Positions 54,786 through 63,850 of a stretch of 64,000 nt of DNA are shown here, piece by piece. The stretch's first letter is position 1. Each line of letters begins with the position of its first letter. This DNA is from Novisyntrophococcus fermenticellae (lineage in GTDB: Bacteria; Bacillota; Clostridia; Lachnospirales; Lachnospiraceae). Where the stretch lies: the NCBI RefSeq assembly GCF_018866245.1, contig NZ_CP076458.1, positions 2,542,001 through 2,606,000 on the forward strand, given 5' to 3'. Below the pieces are notes generated by a model. That model was not told where the DNA came from. It was given only the letters and a program-made list of their open reading frames with translations, and did not search any database. The position numbers were made by a program, and so were the translations under genes.

Positions 54786-55826
54786 TTAGCGCTTCTGCAA
54801 AAATGTGTTTTCGCGGATGGCTGCTTCATTATCCGGATATTTTTCCAGAAAAGCGGTCATCTTTTCCTTCGCTGTCTCAAAATCCAATCGCCTTTCGTAT
54901 GCTATAATTTCATTAAACAGCAGGCTTTCCTGCTCCTCTTTACTTCCATATTTCAGACCCTTTTGAATGTTCTCCAATGCACTGTCATGTTCCCGATCTG
55001 CGATATCGCAAAGTGCCAGTCCATTATAAGCAATTGCAGACTTCCCATTATCCCGAAGATAATTCTGGTACAAGGCTCTGGCATTGACAGTATCACCTGT
55101 TTCAAGATAAATTCTGCCAAGAAGGAGCACGGCATCCTGATTCTTTGCATTCACGGCTTTATTCAGGACTTTTTTCGCGCTGTCATATTCCTCCAGATAA
55201 TAATAAATCCGTCCCTGCTGATACTGCTCTTCCGGTTTCTCCGAATCTTTATGAAGTGCCTTCTCCAGATAAGCGGCGCCATCGGCACCTCTGTTCTTAG
55301 CGGCATAAGCCATATAGACATTCATATAATTCTCATAACCTGTGTCCTTTTTCAGCGATGCTTTAAAGTCAGAAGTGGCTTTTTCTTCTTCCTGTTGTTC
55401 CAGATACAACTGTCCGCGCAGAAAATATGCTTCCGCATCCTTATACTTACTGATTAGTCCACTGTAAATCTCAATTGCTTTTTCTGTGTTCCCGCTCCCC
55501 TTATGCGCCTCTCCTAAATAGTAATTAACATCTTTTTCAAAATCTTCATGTTTAAACTTCAGTTCTTCCAGACTCTTATTCAGCAAGGTTACCGCAAAAT
55601 CATATTCCTGCATCTTTAGATAGACAATTCCCTCCATACGGTAAGCTTCGGCTTTATACCCATCTTCTTTTGCCGCCGATTGGAACTGTGCCAGCGCCGC
55701 AGTATACTCCTTCTTATCTAAAGCCGCGAGACCGGCTTCATAAGTGTCGGATTCACCTTTTATCTGACAGGCAGACAGCAGGCCCAACAGACAGCATATT
55801 CCTCCTATGATAATTGCTTTTCTCAA
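54786..55826 (-). CDS. TPR-repeat lipoprotein
   Basis: 346 residues. The signal peptide ends in lipobox LLSAC (Cys20), so the protein is anchored to the outer face of the membrane. The rest is a chain of tetratricopeptide repeats, for example YTAALAQFQSAAKEDGYKAEAYRMEGIVYL, YDSAKKVLNKAVNAKNQDAVLLLGRIYL and IAYNGLALCDIADREHDSALENIQKGL-like units, suggesting a protein-protein scaffold. It lies 15 bp after glmM and before hflX. No enzymatic motif; a role at the cell wall is inferred from glmM and LCP neighbours. Confidence 0.85.
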   Translation of the reverse strand: MRKAIIIGGICCLLGLLSACQIKGESDTYEAGLAALDKKEYTAALAQFQSAAKEDGYKAEAYRMEGIVYLKMQEYDFAVTLLNKSLEELKFKHEDFEKDVNYYLGEAHKGSGNTEKAIEIYSGLISKYKDAEAYFLRGQLYLEQQEEEKATSDFKASLKKDTGYENYMNVYMAYAAKNRGADGAAYLEKALHKDSEKPEEQYQQGRIYYYLEEYDSAKKVLNKAVNAKNQDAVLLLGRIYLETGDTVNARALYQNYLRDNGKSAIAYNGLALCDIADREHDSALENIQKGLKYGSKEEQESLLFNEIIAYERRLDFETAKEKMTAFLEKYPDNEAAIRENTFLQKR

Positions 55827-55841
55827 CGTTTTTTCTCCGCT

Positions 55842-57191
55842 TTATCCCTCTGCCACCAGATTCTCCGCCTGTATCACTTCCAGCACACGATTTACATATG
55901 TTTCGCACAGACTCTGATCTTCAGCCTCTACCATCACCCGGATTACCGGCTCTGTTCCGCTTTCCCTGACCAGAATTCTCCCCTCGTCTCCCAGCGCATC
56001 TTCCACTTCCTTTACGATTGCCTGCACGGCCGGATTCTCCCTGGCCTCTCTCTTATTGGAAACCCGTACATTCTTAAGCAGCTGTGGGTAGATTGTGATT
56101 TCATTTGCCAGTGTATGGAGCGATGTTTTTTTCTCTAGGATTACTTCCATGACCATCAAAGACGTCAGGATACCATCACCGGTCGCAGCATGCTTACTGA
56201 ATATAATATGTCCGGACTGCTCACCGCCCAGAGAATAACCATTCGCCATCATATTTTCACAGACGTTGCGGTCACCTACAGCAGTCTTCTCATAACGGAT
56301 ACCCTCCCGGTCACAAGCCTTATAAAGGCCCAGATTTGACATAATCGTGGTAACAATTGTATCCTCGTTCAGCCTCCCCTGTTCTTTCATATATTTACCG
56401 CAGATGAACATGATACTGTCTCCATCCACAATCTCTCCCCGCTCATCCACAGCGATGCAGCGGTCCGCATCCCCATCATAGGCAAATCCCACATCCAGCT
56501 GATTGTCCTTTACGAACCTCTGCAGCTGGTCAATGTGTGTGGATCCGCAGTCTTTATTGATATTTGTACCATCCGGTTCATTACTGATCACATAGGTTTT
56601 CGCTCCGACCGCATCGAATACACTTTTTGCAATAGAAGATGCACTCCCATTTGAACAATCCAGTCCCACGCGTACATTTTTAAAGGAGCGGGTAGGAATG
56701 GAGATGAGGTGCCCTATGTAACGGTTTCTCCCTGCGGCAAAATCTATGGTTCTTCCGATATTTTCTCTTGTGGCAAATGGAATATGTGGAGTTTTCTCAT
56801 CAATATAAGCTTCTATCTGCTTTTCAATGGATGTTTCCAGCTTCTGCCCCTGTCCGCCTATCACCTTAATTCCATTATCGTAAAAGGGATTGTGGCTGGC
56901 TGAAATCATAATTCCGCAATCAAAATTCTCGGTTCTCACCACATAAGAAACACTTGGTGTGGTAGTGACATGTAAAAGGTATGCATCTGCACCGGATGCA
57001 GTAAGGCCGGCTGCCAGTGAATACTCAAACATGTAGCTGGAGCGGCGGGTGTCCTTTCCAATCACAATGGATGCCCTGTGCTCTTTCCCAAAATACCAGC
57101 CCAAAAAGCGGCCTACCTTAAAGGCATGTTCTACAGTCAAATCGATATTGGCTTCTCCCCGAAAACCGTCTGTACCAAAATATTTTCCCAT
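55842..57191 (-). CDS. glmM: Phosphoglucosamine mutase
   Basis: 449 residues, normal length. It interconverts glucosamine-6-phosphate and glucosamine-1-phosphate on the path to UDP-GlcNAc and peptidoglycan. The phosphorylated Ser is in MISASHNPFYDNGIKV (~residue 100), the metal loop in DVGFAYDGDADRCIAVD, sugar recognition in SLGGEQSGHI and phosphate binding in RESGTEPVIRVMVEA. The ATG overlaps the stop of the upstream nucleotidyltransferase gene as TAATG. Confidence 0.96.
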   Translation of the reverse strand: MGKYFGTDGFRGEANIDLTVEHAFKVGRFLGWYFGKEHRASIVIGKDTRRSSYMFEYSLAAGLTASGADAYLLHVTTTPSVSYVVRTENFDCGIMISASHNPFYDNGIKVIGGQGQKLETSIEKQIEAYIDEKTPHIPFATRENIGRTIDFAAGRNRYIGHLISIPTRSFKNVRVGLDCSNGSASSIAKSVFDAVGAKTYVISNEPDGTNINKDCGSTHIDQLQRFVKDNQLDVGFAYDGDADRCIAVDERGEIVDGDSIMFICGKYMKEQGRLNEDTIVTTIMSNLGLYKACDREGIRYEKTAVGDRNVCENMMANGYSLGGEQSGHIIFSKHAATGDGILTSLMVMEVILEKKTSLHTLANEITIYPQLLKNVRVSNKREARENPAVQAIVKEVEDALGDEGRILVRESGTEPVIRVMVEAEDQSLCETYVNRVLEVIQAENLVAEG

Positions 57192-58120
57192 TATCTGCTC
57201 TCCTTATACAATTTCGCACTGTAAACGCCGGCTGCAATCAATTGCCGAAAAGCTTTAACGACAGCCTCCTTGTCCTCCTGATAGGTCACACCGAACCAGG
57301 TTGCATCTGTTTTAAGTACCTTTACCTGTGCTTTTCTTTTTTTAAGCAATTCATCAATGTATATGGGCAGGAGATATTCACACTTGTTCCCCTCTTTATC
57401 CATCCTGCCTAAAAACTCTTTGAACCCTGTGTCCAGAGCTTCCAGAAATTCAGGCTGCATCCCCCACATATTCATGGAAACCAGCGATTTCACATCCACA
57501 GGTTTCATACCATCCGCCCCTTTTACAGCTGCTCCCGCAGATGTCTTAACAATGTTGGACGTCTCATCGATTCCAATCAGATTCCCATCCGCATCTGTTC
57601 TGCAGATGCCACGGGTAACGCCCCCATTTTCACTTAAAGTATTGCCCAGCATAAAACCTGCCATACAAATTGGGTGGACGCCCTGTTCTATTGTATGCTC
57701 TTCCATCAGATATTCATGCAGTTTTATAAAGGGTTCTTTCCCATAATAATCATCTGCATTAATGACTGCGAACGGTTCCTGTATTGCATCCCGCGCGCAG
57801 AGAACAGCCTGACCTGTTCCCCAGGGTTTTGTCCTTCCTTCAGGCTTTGTAAAGCCCTCCGGCAGGTCATCAAGCTCCTGGAAGGCATATACCACCTCGG
57901 TAATTTTTTCTATCCGGTCACCTATGATATGTCTGAAGTCTTCCTCCAGGTCTTTCCGGATTACGAATACCACTTTGTTAAATCCTGCTTCCAGAGCATC
58001 ATGGATCGAATAATCCATGATGATTTCACCGCTTTCTCCCACTGGCTCCAGTTGTTTGATTCCCTTTCCAAAGCGGCTCCCTATTCCTGCCGCCATGATT
58101 ACTAAGGCAGTTTTTTTCAT
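57191..58120 (-). CDS. Nucleotidyltransferase (sugar-1-phosphate type)
   Basis: 309 residues. Rossmann-like NTP transferase domain: ALVIMAAGIGSRFGKGIKQLEPVG binds the nucleotide, PWGTGQAVLCA and FAVINADDYYG follow, the latter with the metal-binding Asp. A GlmU-like left-handed helix is absent. The sugar and nucleotide are not predictable; coupling to glmM (TAATG overlap) points to a hexosamine- or cell-envelope-related sugar. Two ATGs stand in tandem; the second (58120) is 6 nt from AAGGAG and is chosen. It is 18 bp after prfA. Confidence 0.82.
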   Translation of the reverse strand: MKKTALVIMAAGIGSRFGKGIKQLEPVGESGEIIMDYSIHDALEAGFNKVVFVIRKDLEEDFRHIIGDRIEKITEVVYAFQELDDLPEGFTKPEGRTKPWGTGQAVLCARDAIQEPFAVINADDYYGKEPFIKLHEYLMEEHTIEQGVHPICMAGFMLGNTLSENGGVTRGICRTDADGNLIGIDETSNIVKTSAGAAVKGADGMKPVDVKSLVSMNMWGMQPEFLEALDTGFKEFLGRMDKEGNKCEYLLPIYIDELLKKRKAQVKVLKTDATWFGVTYQEDKEAVVKAFRQLIAAGVYSAKLYKESR

Positions 58121-58138
58121 CATTTTCTCCTTTGTCAG

Positions 58139-59215
58139 TTATGCGCTCTCTTGTAAATTACTTAACTTTGCGGCCTGATCCGCCGCTATAAGGCTGTCAA
58201 TCACTTCATCCAGATCACCGTTCAAAATACCATCCAGGCGGTGCAGTGTCAGTTTGATTCTATGATCTGTTACGCGTCCCTGAGGGAAGTTGTAAGTTCT
58301 TATCTTTTCGGAGCGGTCACCGGTCCCTACCTGGCTTCTTCTGGCCTCCGCTTCTGCATCGTGCTGCTTTTCACACTCCAGCTCGTAAAGTCGGGAACGC
58401 AAAACTTTTAAAGCCTTGTCCTTGTTTTTGAGCTGGGACTTTTCATCCTGGCAGGATATCACAATGCCTGTGGGAATATGTGTCAGCCGGACAGCTGAAT
58501 CAGTGGTATTGACACACTGCCCGCCGTTTCCGGAGGCGCGGAACACATCAAATTTACAATCATTCATATCCAGCTGGAAATCAATTTCCTCAGCCTCCGG
58601 CATAATAGCAACCGTTATGGTTGAGGTATGGATTCTGCCTCCGCTTTCCGTCTCCGGAACACGTTGAACCCGGTGTACGCCGCTTTCATACTTCATTCTG
58701 GAATAAGCGCCTGCTCCGTTAATCATAAATGTCACTTCCTTGAACCCTCCGATTCCATTCTCATTGACATCTATCATCTCTGTTTTCCAGTTTCGGCTCT
58801 CCGCATACTTCACATACATGCGGTATACCTCCGCCGCAAACAGGGCCGCCTCATCCCCACCTGCTCCCGCACGTATCTCAACAATGACATTTTTGTTATC
58901 ATTGGGGTCTTTCGGAAGCAGAAGAATCTTTATTTCCTGCTCTAATTCCTCTACGCGTTTTTTCGCTGATGAGAGTTCTTCCTTCAGCATCTCTCTCATC
59001 TCTCCATCATTCTCTTCTTCCAGCATGGACAGGCTGTCTTCTATCGTCTGTTTATTTGATTTATATTCTCTATAAGCCTCTGCAATAGGCTGCAGTTCTG
59101 CCTGTTCTTTCATCAGTCTTTGGAATCTGGCGGAGTCACCGGCCACTCCGGGCTCAGCCAGTTGTCTTAGGATTTCTTCCAGCCGGATCAGAATGTCTTC
59201 TAATTTATCAAACAT
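58139..59215 (-). CDS. prfA: Peptide chain release factor 1
   Basis: 358 residues. Reads UAA and UAG stop codons and releases the peptide. The catalytic GGQ is in [22 protein letters not shown] (~233). The stop-codon recognition tripeptide of the PxT type is RVPETES, which marks RF1 rather than RF2 (SPF). Methylation of the GGQ Gln by PrmC, encoded immediately upstream, is expected. AAGGAGG precedes the ATG, and a hairpin stands just before it. Confidence 0.97.
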   Translation of the reverse strand: MFDKLEDILIRLEEILRQLAEPGVAGDSARFQRLMKEQAELQPIAEAYREYKSNKQTIEDSLSMLEEENDGEMREMLKEELSSAKKRVEELEQEIKILLLPKDPNDNKNVIVEIRAGAGGDEAALFAAEVYRMYVKYAESRNWKTEMIDVNENGIGGFKEVTFMINGAGAYSRMKYESGVHRVQRVPETESGGRIHTSTITVAIMPEAEEIDFQLDMNDCKFDVFRASGNGGQCVNTTDSAVRLTHIPTGIVISCQDEKSQLKNKDKALKVLRSRLYELECEKQHDAEAEARRSQVGTGDRSEKIRTYNFPQGRVTDHRIKLTLHRLDGILNGDLDEVIDSLIAADQAAKLSNLQESA

Positions 59216-59241
59216 TTTGGGGCCTCCTTTGGAGTACGGAC

Positions 59242-59291
59242 GAAAATCGGCATCCGGGATGTTCCAGATCGCTCCTCAGATGCCAATTTTC
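59242..59291 (-). promoter_or_regulatory. Hairpin in the prfA leader
   Basis: On the minus strand GAAAATTGGCATC pairs with GATGCCGATTTTC (13 positions with one U-G pair), ending 15-20 nt before the prfA ribosome binding site. It may be an attenuator, a processing site or a weak terminator. Confidence 0.45.
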
Positions 59292-59309
59292 TGGTTGTCG
59301 TTATCTTGA

Positions 59310-59331
59310 GCATGAAACGCATGCCCTTTTG
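59310..59331. repeat. Dispersed 22-nt repeat, second copy of the one at 15614-15635
   Basis: The two sequences (core GCATGAAACGCATG, then C/ACCTTTTG) differ at one of 22 positions, and both are in short intergenic DNA at the ends of genes. Confidence 0.6.
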
Positions 59332-59345
59332 ACCCTGGTATCATT

Positions 59346-60209
59346 TTAGCACTTCGATATCCATTGGGCAACTGCTACTCTTGGAAGCGCTGCCAGGTCT
59401 TTTATTATTTGAATATTGGTATAGCCGGCCTCTGTCAGCAGAGTTGTCAGGGCATCGGGCTGATCAAAGCCGATTTCCATACAGAGCCATGCCTGGGATT
59501 TCAGATGACGGCGGGACTGGTCTATGATTTTTCGGTAAAAATACAAGCCGTCTTCGTGTCCGTCTAAAGCCAGAACCGGTTCGTGGTCACGGACTTCTTC
59601 CATTAATCCGGGGATTTCCCCGGAAGGGATGTAGGGAGGATTGGACGTAATCATATCGAAGGTTCCATCAATCTTTTCAAACAAATTACTTTCTATCCAG
59701 CTACAGTCTTTTAATCCCTGTCTTTTCTGGTTTTTTTCGGCCACTGCTAAAGCTTCAGGTGATATGTCGCTTCCTGCTCCTGTTACGGAAGCGTTTCGAA
59801 TCAGTGTGAGCAGGATACATCCGCTGCCGGTGCACAAATCCAGTATATGCATACCGGGCTTTAGACGCTTCAGGCTTTCTTCTATCAGAACTTCCGTATC
59901 CTGGCGGGGAATCAGTACGTGCTCGTCCACAAGATAGGATTCCCCATAGAACCAGGCTTCACCGGTCAGATATTGTACCGGAATGTGAGCAGCTCTTTTA
60001 TGAATCAGCTCCTGATACCTGAGGGCAGCTTTCTCTTCCATAAAATCATCCATATGAAAATAGTAGTAGTTTCTGTTCATTTTACAGACATATTCCATTA
60101 ACAGCCAGGCATCTGTATCCGCATCTTCAATTTTTGCATCTTTCAGATACCCCTGCCCATAGCTTCTCCATTCCTTCAGAGACCGCAGGGGCGTATTCCC
60201 TTCATTCAT
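59346..60209 (-). CDS. prmC: Release factor glutamine methyltransferase
   Basis: 287 residues. SAM-dependent methyltransferase that modifies the Gln of the GGQ motif in release factors. The N-terminal helical domain is followed by VLIPRQDTEVLIEE, the SAM site ILDLCTGSGCILL and the catalytic ITSNPPYIPSGEI (NPPY). ATG at 60209 has AGGAG upstream and gives a family-like N-terminus; longer in-frame extension upstream is only the overlap with the yqhQ gene. It overlaps yqhQ by 8 nt and precedes prfA. Confidence 0.95.
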   Translation of the reverse strand: MNEGNTPLRSLKEWRSYGQGYLKDAKIEDADTDAWLLMEYVCKMNRNYYYFHMDDFMEEKAALRYQELIHKRAAHIPVQYLTGEAWFYGESYLVDEHVLIPRQDTEVLIEESLKRLKPGMHILDLCTGSGCILLTLIRNASVTGAGSDISPEALAVAEKNQKRQGLKDCSWIESNLFEKIDGTFDMITSNPPYIPSGEIPGLMEEVRDHEPVLALDGHEDGLYFYRKIIDQSRRHLKSQAWLCMEIGFDQPDALTTLLTEAGYTNIQIIKDLAALPRVAVAQWISKC

Positions 60210-61182
60210 AAACTTCTCCTGAAGCAGACACTGCCTCCCCGTAGGAATAATCAAAATTATCTGCAAGATAAGCACGCCAGTCAAATACGGCCTCCACCGC
60301 CGTAATCGCCACCTGGACTTCTTCCTCGTCCGGTTCACGTGTTGTCATGTGCTGAATCATCATGCCGGGTTTACTTAACAGATTCACCAGTTTATGATCG
60401 CTTCTTCCTGCCAGGCGTATGATTTCATAGGAAACCCCAGCAATCACCGGAAGGAGAAGGATACGAATCAGGACCCGCCAGAGGGCAGAATCCACACGTA
60501 TAAACATCAGAAAAACCGCACTGACAATCATAACAAAGAATAAGAAACTAGTGCCGCAGCGTTTATGTTCTCTGGAGCTTTTCATCACATTCTCCACATT
60601 TAATTCCAGGCCATGCTCGATACAGTTGATGCACTTGTGTTCAGCACCATGATATTCAAACGTTCTCTGAATATCTTTCATATGGGAGATAAGGGCCAGA
60701 TACAGCAAAAATATCAGCACACGAACCAAAGATTCTGCAAACCCTAAGATTCCCTGAGATGTGGTTACATGGCGCAGCAGGCTGGTCAGATAATAGGGCA
60801 GGAGCATGAAAACAGCAACAGAAATCACAACAGAAAATGCCACAGTTCCATACATGAGCCACTTTTCCTGACTTGCCTGTTTCATCTCCTGCTTCTCGCG
60901 TTCTTCCTTCGTTATGTTCTTTTTCTCTTCTTCTTCGTCCTCAAAAAACGAAGCAGAATACATCAGACATTTGGTTCCGATTAAGAGCGAATCTATAAAG
61001 CTGAACACCCCCCGGATAATCGGAAGGCTGAGCACTTTTTTATTCTTGATGAGACTCTTATATTTCTCTACTTTTACTTCTATTTCCTGGTCTGGTTTAC
61101 GAACTGCTATGGAATATGCATCACCATGGCGCATCATAATTCCTTCCATAACAGCCTGTCCGCCGATGTTGGATGATTTCAT
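60202..61182 (-). CDS. yqhQ: YqhQ-like DUF1385 membrane protein
   Basis: 326 residues. N-terminal GGQAVMEGIMMRHGDAYSIAVRKPD and the central FEYHGAEHKCINCIEHGLELNVENV are signatures of DUF1385. Four or more membrane helices. Conserved next to prmC-prfA and rpmE in many Firmicutes. The His/Glu/Cys set in YHGAEHKCINC suggests metal binding. Biochemical role unknown. AGAGGT lies 6 nt before the ATG. Confidence 0.88.
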   Translation of the reverse strand: MKSSNIGGQAVMEGIMMRHGDAYSIAVRKPDQEIEVKVEKYKSLIKNKKVLSLPIIRGVFSFIDSLLIGTKCLMYSASFFEDEEEEKKNITKEEREKQEMKQASQEKWLMYGTVAFSVVISVAVFMLLPYYLTSLLRHVTTSQGILGFAESLVRVLIFLLYLALISHMKDIQRTFEYHGAEHKCINCIEHGLELNVENVMKSSREHKRCGTSFLFFVMIVSAVFLMFIRVDSALWRVLIRILLLPVIAGVSYEIIRLAGRSDHKLVNLLSKPGMMIQHMTTREPDEEEVQVAITAVEAVFDWRAYLADNFDYSYGEAVSASGEVYE

Positions 61183-61221
61183 GTGAATACCTCTGAATAA
61201 CTTATTATAGTAAAAAATAGT

Positions 61222-61252
61222 AAAAAGGGTTGAGATTTTCCAACCTCAACCC
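61222..61252 (-). terminator. Terminator after rpmE
   Basis: GGGTTGAG and CTCAACCC form an 8-bp stem followed on the minus strand by TTTTTACTATTTTTT. Confidence 0.8.
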
Positions 61253-61268
61253 AAGCGTCTACCCATGT

Positions 61269-61469
61269 TTATTTTATACCATATTTTTTGTTAAACTTCT
61301 CAACACGTCCACGAGCTGATGCCGCCTTCTGCTGTCCCGTATAGAACGGATGGCATTTGGAGCAGATTTCCACATGGATTTCTTCTTTAGTTGAACCCGT
61401 GGTAAATGTATTGCCACAGTTACATGTAACAGTCGCTTCGTGATAAACTGGATGGATTCCTTCTTTCAT
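61269..61469 (-). CDS. rpmE: 50S ribosomal protein L31
   Basis: 66 residues. Zinc-containing (C+) form with cysteines in VTCNCGNTF and [11 protein letters not shown]. It bridges the ribosomal subunits and, in the zinc form, can be exchanged under zinc shortage. ATG at 61469 has GAGGTG 6 nt upstream; an in-frame GTG three codons earlier lies in that box. It follows rho, as in many Firmicutes, and has its own terminator. Confidence 0.96.
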   Translation of the reverse strand: MKEGIHPVYHEATVTCNCGNTFTTGSTKEEIHVEICSKCHPFYTGQQKAASARGRVEKFNKKYGIK

Positions 61470-61576
61470 CTTTTTCACCTCTTCTACATATGTTATCTAT
61501 TTGTGGGTATACCACATAACTTCGAATTTTAAACAGCTTTCAAATTATATCATAACTTTAAAATGATTGCAAGTCC

Positions 61577-62995
61577 TTATATGAATTTCTGGCGGCGGAT
61601 TGTTGCCACCACTTCCTGATTGTTTTTTGTATGTGTAAACATGTTCATGAGATTTTCAGCAGCCTCTTCCGCCTTCATACCGTTAAGTGCCTTTCTCATG
61701 ATGTTTACAGCCTCCATTTCCTCCCTTGAAAGCAGCAGATCCTCTCTCCTGGTTCCGGATTTGGCAATATCAATGGCCGGGAAAACGCGTCTTTCCTGCA
61801 GTTTTCTATCCAGGACAAGTTCCATGTTTCCGGTACCTTTAAATTCTTCATAAACCACGTCGTCCATCTTACTTCCCGTATCTACAAGGGCAGTGGCAAG
61901 AATTGTCAGGCTTCCTCCTTCACGCATGTTTCGCGCAGCACCAAAGAAACGTTTCGGCATATGAAGTGCTGCCGGATCCAGACCACCTGATAAAGTTCTT
62001 CCGCTGGGCGGAACCGTCTGATTATAGGCACGGGCAAGTCTTGTAATACTGTCGATGAAAATAACCACGTCTTTCTTATTCTCAACCAGACGTTTTGCGC
62101 GTTCAATGGCCATTTCCGAAACTCTCTTATGGTGCTCCGGAAGTTCATCAAAGGTTGAATAAATCACGTCCACATTAGGTCCCTGAATAGCCTCTTTAAT
62201 GTCCGTCACTTCTTCCGGACGCTCATCAATCAGGAGAATCATCAGATGCATCTCCGGATTGTTCTTCAGAATGGACTTTGCGGCATCCTTCAGCAAGGTT
62301 GTCTTGCCGGCCTTTGGCGGGGAAACAATCATACCTCGTTGTCCCTTTCCAACCGGGCTCACGAGATCTACGATACGCATGGCGGTGCTTCCGCCTTTAC
62401 GTTCCAGATAAATTCTGCGATTTGGAAAGATAGGTGTCATATCTTCAAAATTCATCCTCCTGGCGCAGACCGATGGAGGCATATTATTGATTGACTTTAC
62501 ATAAAGCAATGCTGAGAATTTCTCTGTGGGGGACTTGATTCTGGTGTTCCCTTTGAGGATATCACCTGTTTTCAAGCGGAACCGTCTGATTTGGGAAGGA
62601 GCTACATAGACATCATTTTCACCGGGGAGAAAGTTGTCGGAACGAATGAATCCATAACCATCTGTCATGACCTCAAGAATTCCTTCTACCTCTTCACCAC
62701 TGTCCAGCCGGTCAAAATCTTTTCTGGAATGCTCATCACCGTCATTGACTGGTTTCGTATATGTCTGTCCCGAGCTGTTATCACTGCGCCCGCGTACCGG
62801 GTCAGGCTCTTTTACAACCGTTTCTTCTTTTCCGGTCCTCTCTTCCTGTTCAGGTATCTCCTCTTTTTCATCTTCTTCCAGCATTCTTTGTATTAATGCA
62901 TCTTTTTTTAAAACAGATATCCCTTTTAATCCCCGGGCTTTGGCTAATTCCTTCAGCTTACTGAGGTGTAATGTTTCATATTGCGCTTTTGTCAT
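61577..62995 (-). CDS. rho: Transcription termination factor Rho
   Basis: 472 residues. Hexameric RNA-dependent ATPase that ends transcription. The N-terminal Rho-N helix bundle ([19 protein letters not shown]) is followed by a charged, low-complexity insert (~45-100), the RNA-binding cold-shock-like fold ([20 protein letters not shown]), then the ATPase: P-loop [12 protein letters not shown], Walker [17 protein letters not shown]-loop region [18 protein letters not shown]. The insert is longer than in enteric Rho and similar in kind to that of other Clostridia and Actinobacteria. AAAAGGAG before the ATG. TATAAT at 63061-63066 (minus strand) may be its -10. Confidence 0.96.
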   Translation of the reverse strand: MTKAQYETLHLSKLKELAKARGLKGISVLKKDALIQRMLEEDEKEEIPEQEERTGKEETVVKEPDPVRGRSDNSSGQTYTKPVNDGDEHSRKDFDRLDSGEEVEGILEVMTDGYGFIRSDNFLPGENDVYVAPSQIRRFRLKTGDILKGNTRIKSPTEKFSALLYVKSINNMPPSVCARRMNFEDMTPIFPNRRIYLERKGGSTAMRIVDLVSPVGKGQRGMIVSPPKAGKTTLLKDAAKSILKNNPEMHLMILLIDERPEEVTDIKEAIQGPNVDVIYSTFDELPEHHKRVSEMAIERAKRLVENKKDVVIFIDSITRLARAYNQTVPPSGRTLSGGLDPAALHMPKRFFGAARNMREGGSLTILATALVDTGSKMDDVVYEEFKGTGNMELVLDRKLQERRVFPAIDIAKSGTRREDLLLSREEMEAVNIMRKALNGMKAEEAAENLMNMFTHTKNNQEVVATIRRQKFI

Positions 62996-63077
62996 AGCAA
63001 ACTCCTTTTATTTAATTGTTCCATTCACAGTTTCCATGTTTTCTATTTTTTTGGGGGGTAATTATAGACTGGATACA

Positions 63078-63102
63078 AAGAGGCTGCCACTGGCAGCCTC
63101 TT
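63078..63102 (-). terminator. Terminator of the tRNA operon
   Basis: AAGAGGCTGCC pairs perfectly with GGCAGCCTCTT around a 3-nt loop. Confidence 0.85.
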
Positions 63103-63120
63103 GCATACTCTGGCATTAAG

Positions 63121-63201
63121 TGCGGTCAGAGGGACTTGAACCCTCACGTCACGGACACAAGAACCTAAATCTTGCGCGTCTGCCAATTCCGCCATGACCG
63201 C
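63121..63201 (-). tRNA. tRNA-Leu (anticodon UAG)
   Basis: Acceptor GCGGTCA pairs with TGACCGC; the anticodon loop TTTAGGT gives UAG. A long variable arm (GTGTCCGTGACGT region) marks a class II tRNA. Last gene of the tRNA operon; no encoded CCA. Confidence 0.93.
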
Positions 63202-63233
63202 TGATAAACAGGAATGTTTTATCTGATATAGTG

Positions 63234-63261
63234 AAAGCAAGCCTTGTCCAAGACTTGCTTT
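63234..63261 (-). terminator. Hairpin between tRNA-Lys and tRNA-Leu
   Basis: AAAGCAAG pairs with CTTGCTTT, with extra pairing inside the loop. It may be a processing signal or a partial terminator, because a further tRNA gene follows. Confidence 0.45.
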
Positions 63262-63263
63262 TA

Positions 63264-63336
63264 TGAAGCATCGGGGATTCGAACCCCGGACAACTTGATT
63301 AAAAGTCAAGTGCTCTACCGACTGAGCTAATGCTCC
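63264..63336 (-). tRNA. tRNA-Lys (anticodon UUU)
   Basis: Acceptor GGAGCAT with ATGCTTC (one G-U pair), anticodon loop CTTTTAA (UUU). No encoded CCA. U34 is a predicted target of MnmA, encoded at 47451-48530. Confidence 0.95.
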
Positions 63337-63345
63337 TTATATAAA

Positions 63346-63417
63346 CTGGGCTAGCTGGATTCGAACCAGCGACTGCAGCAGTCAAAGTGCTGTGCCTTAC
63401 CGCTTGGCGATAGCCCA
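63346..63417 (-). tRNA. tRNA-Gln (anticodon UUG)
   Basis: Acceptor TGGGCTA with TAGCCCA, anticodon loop CTTTGAC (UUG), G discriminator. No encoded CCA. U34 is a predicted target of MnmA. Confidence 0.95.
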
Positions 63418-63438
63418 ATGATTCGCCACGAACGGCAG

Positions 63439-63513
63439 GGTGGATAATGGGATTCGAACCCATGGCCTCCAGAGCCACAATCTGGCGCGCTAACCAACTG
63501 CGCTATACCCACC
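63439..63513 (-). tRNA. tRNA-His (anticodon GUG)
   Basis: Anticodon loop TTGTGGC (GUG). The extra G at position -1 (63513) paired with discriminator C (63439) is the histidine identity element. No encoded CCA. Confidence 0.95.
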
Positions 63514-63531
63514 ATAATATTTTAAGCAAGA

Positions 63532-63605
<74 letters not shown>

Positions 63606-63608
63606 GTA

Positions 63609-63679
63609 AGCGGGTGATGGGAATCGAACCCACGTATCCAGCTTGGAAGGCTGGTGTTCTACCATTGAACTACACCCGC
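63609..63679 (-). tRNA. tRNA-Gly (anticodon UCC)
   Basis: Acceptor GCGGGTG with CACCCGC, anticodon stem CCAGC/GCTGG with loop CTTCCAA (UCC). No encoded CCA. Only 3 nt separate it from tRNA-Arg. Confidence 0.95.
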
Positions 63680-63688
63680 ATAATACAG

Positions 63689-63763
63689 TCGGGGTGACAG
63701 GATTCGAACCTGCGGCCTCCTGGTCCCAAACCAGGCGCTCTAGCCAAGCTGAGCCACACCCCG
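63689..63763 (-). tRNA. tRNA-Pro (anticodon UGG)
   Basis: Acceptor CGGGGTG with CACCCCG, anticodon stem CCTGG/CCAGG with loop TTTGGGA (UGG). First gene of the seven-tRNA operon. No encoded CCA. Confidence 0.95.
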
Positions 63764-63821
63764 TGAATATTCACTGTACTTCGTGCCCGTGCGCTGCGCA
63801 CAAGCATTTGACGCAAGTAAT

Positions 63822-63850
63822 AGTATATTACAGCATTTTTAAAATGTCAA
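63822..63850 (-). promoter_or_regulatory. Promoter of the tRNA operon
   Basis: TTGACA (63845-63850), a 17-bp spacer and TATACT (63822-63827) on the minus strand, close to the sigma-A consensus, as expected for stable RNA genes. Confidence 0.9.

Noticed and set aside
63043..63309. Minus-strand 88-codon open frame (contains MAELADAQDLGS)
   Set aside because: It runs through tRNA-Lys and tRNA-Leu and is a typical false tRNA-derived protein.
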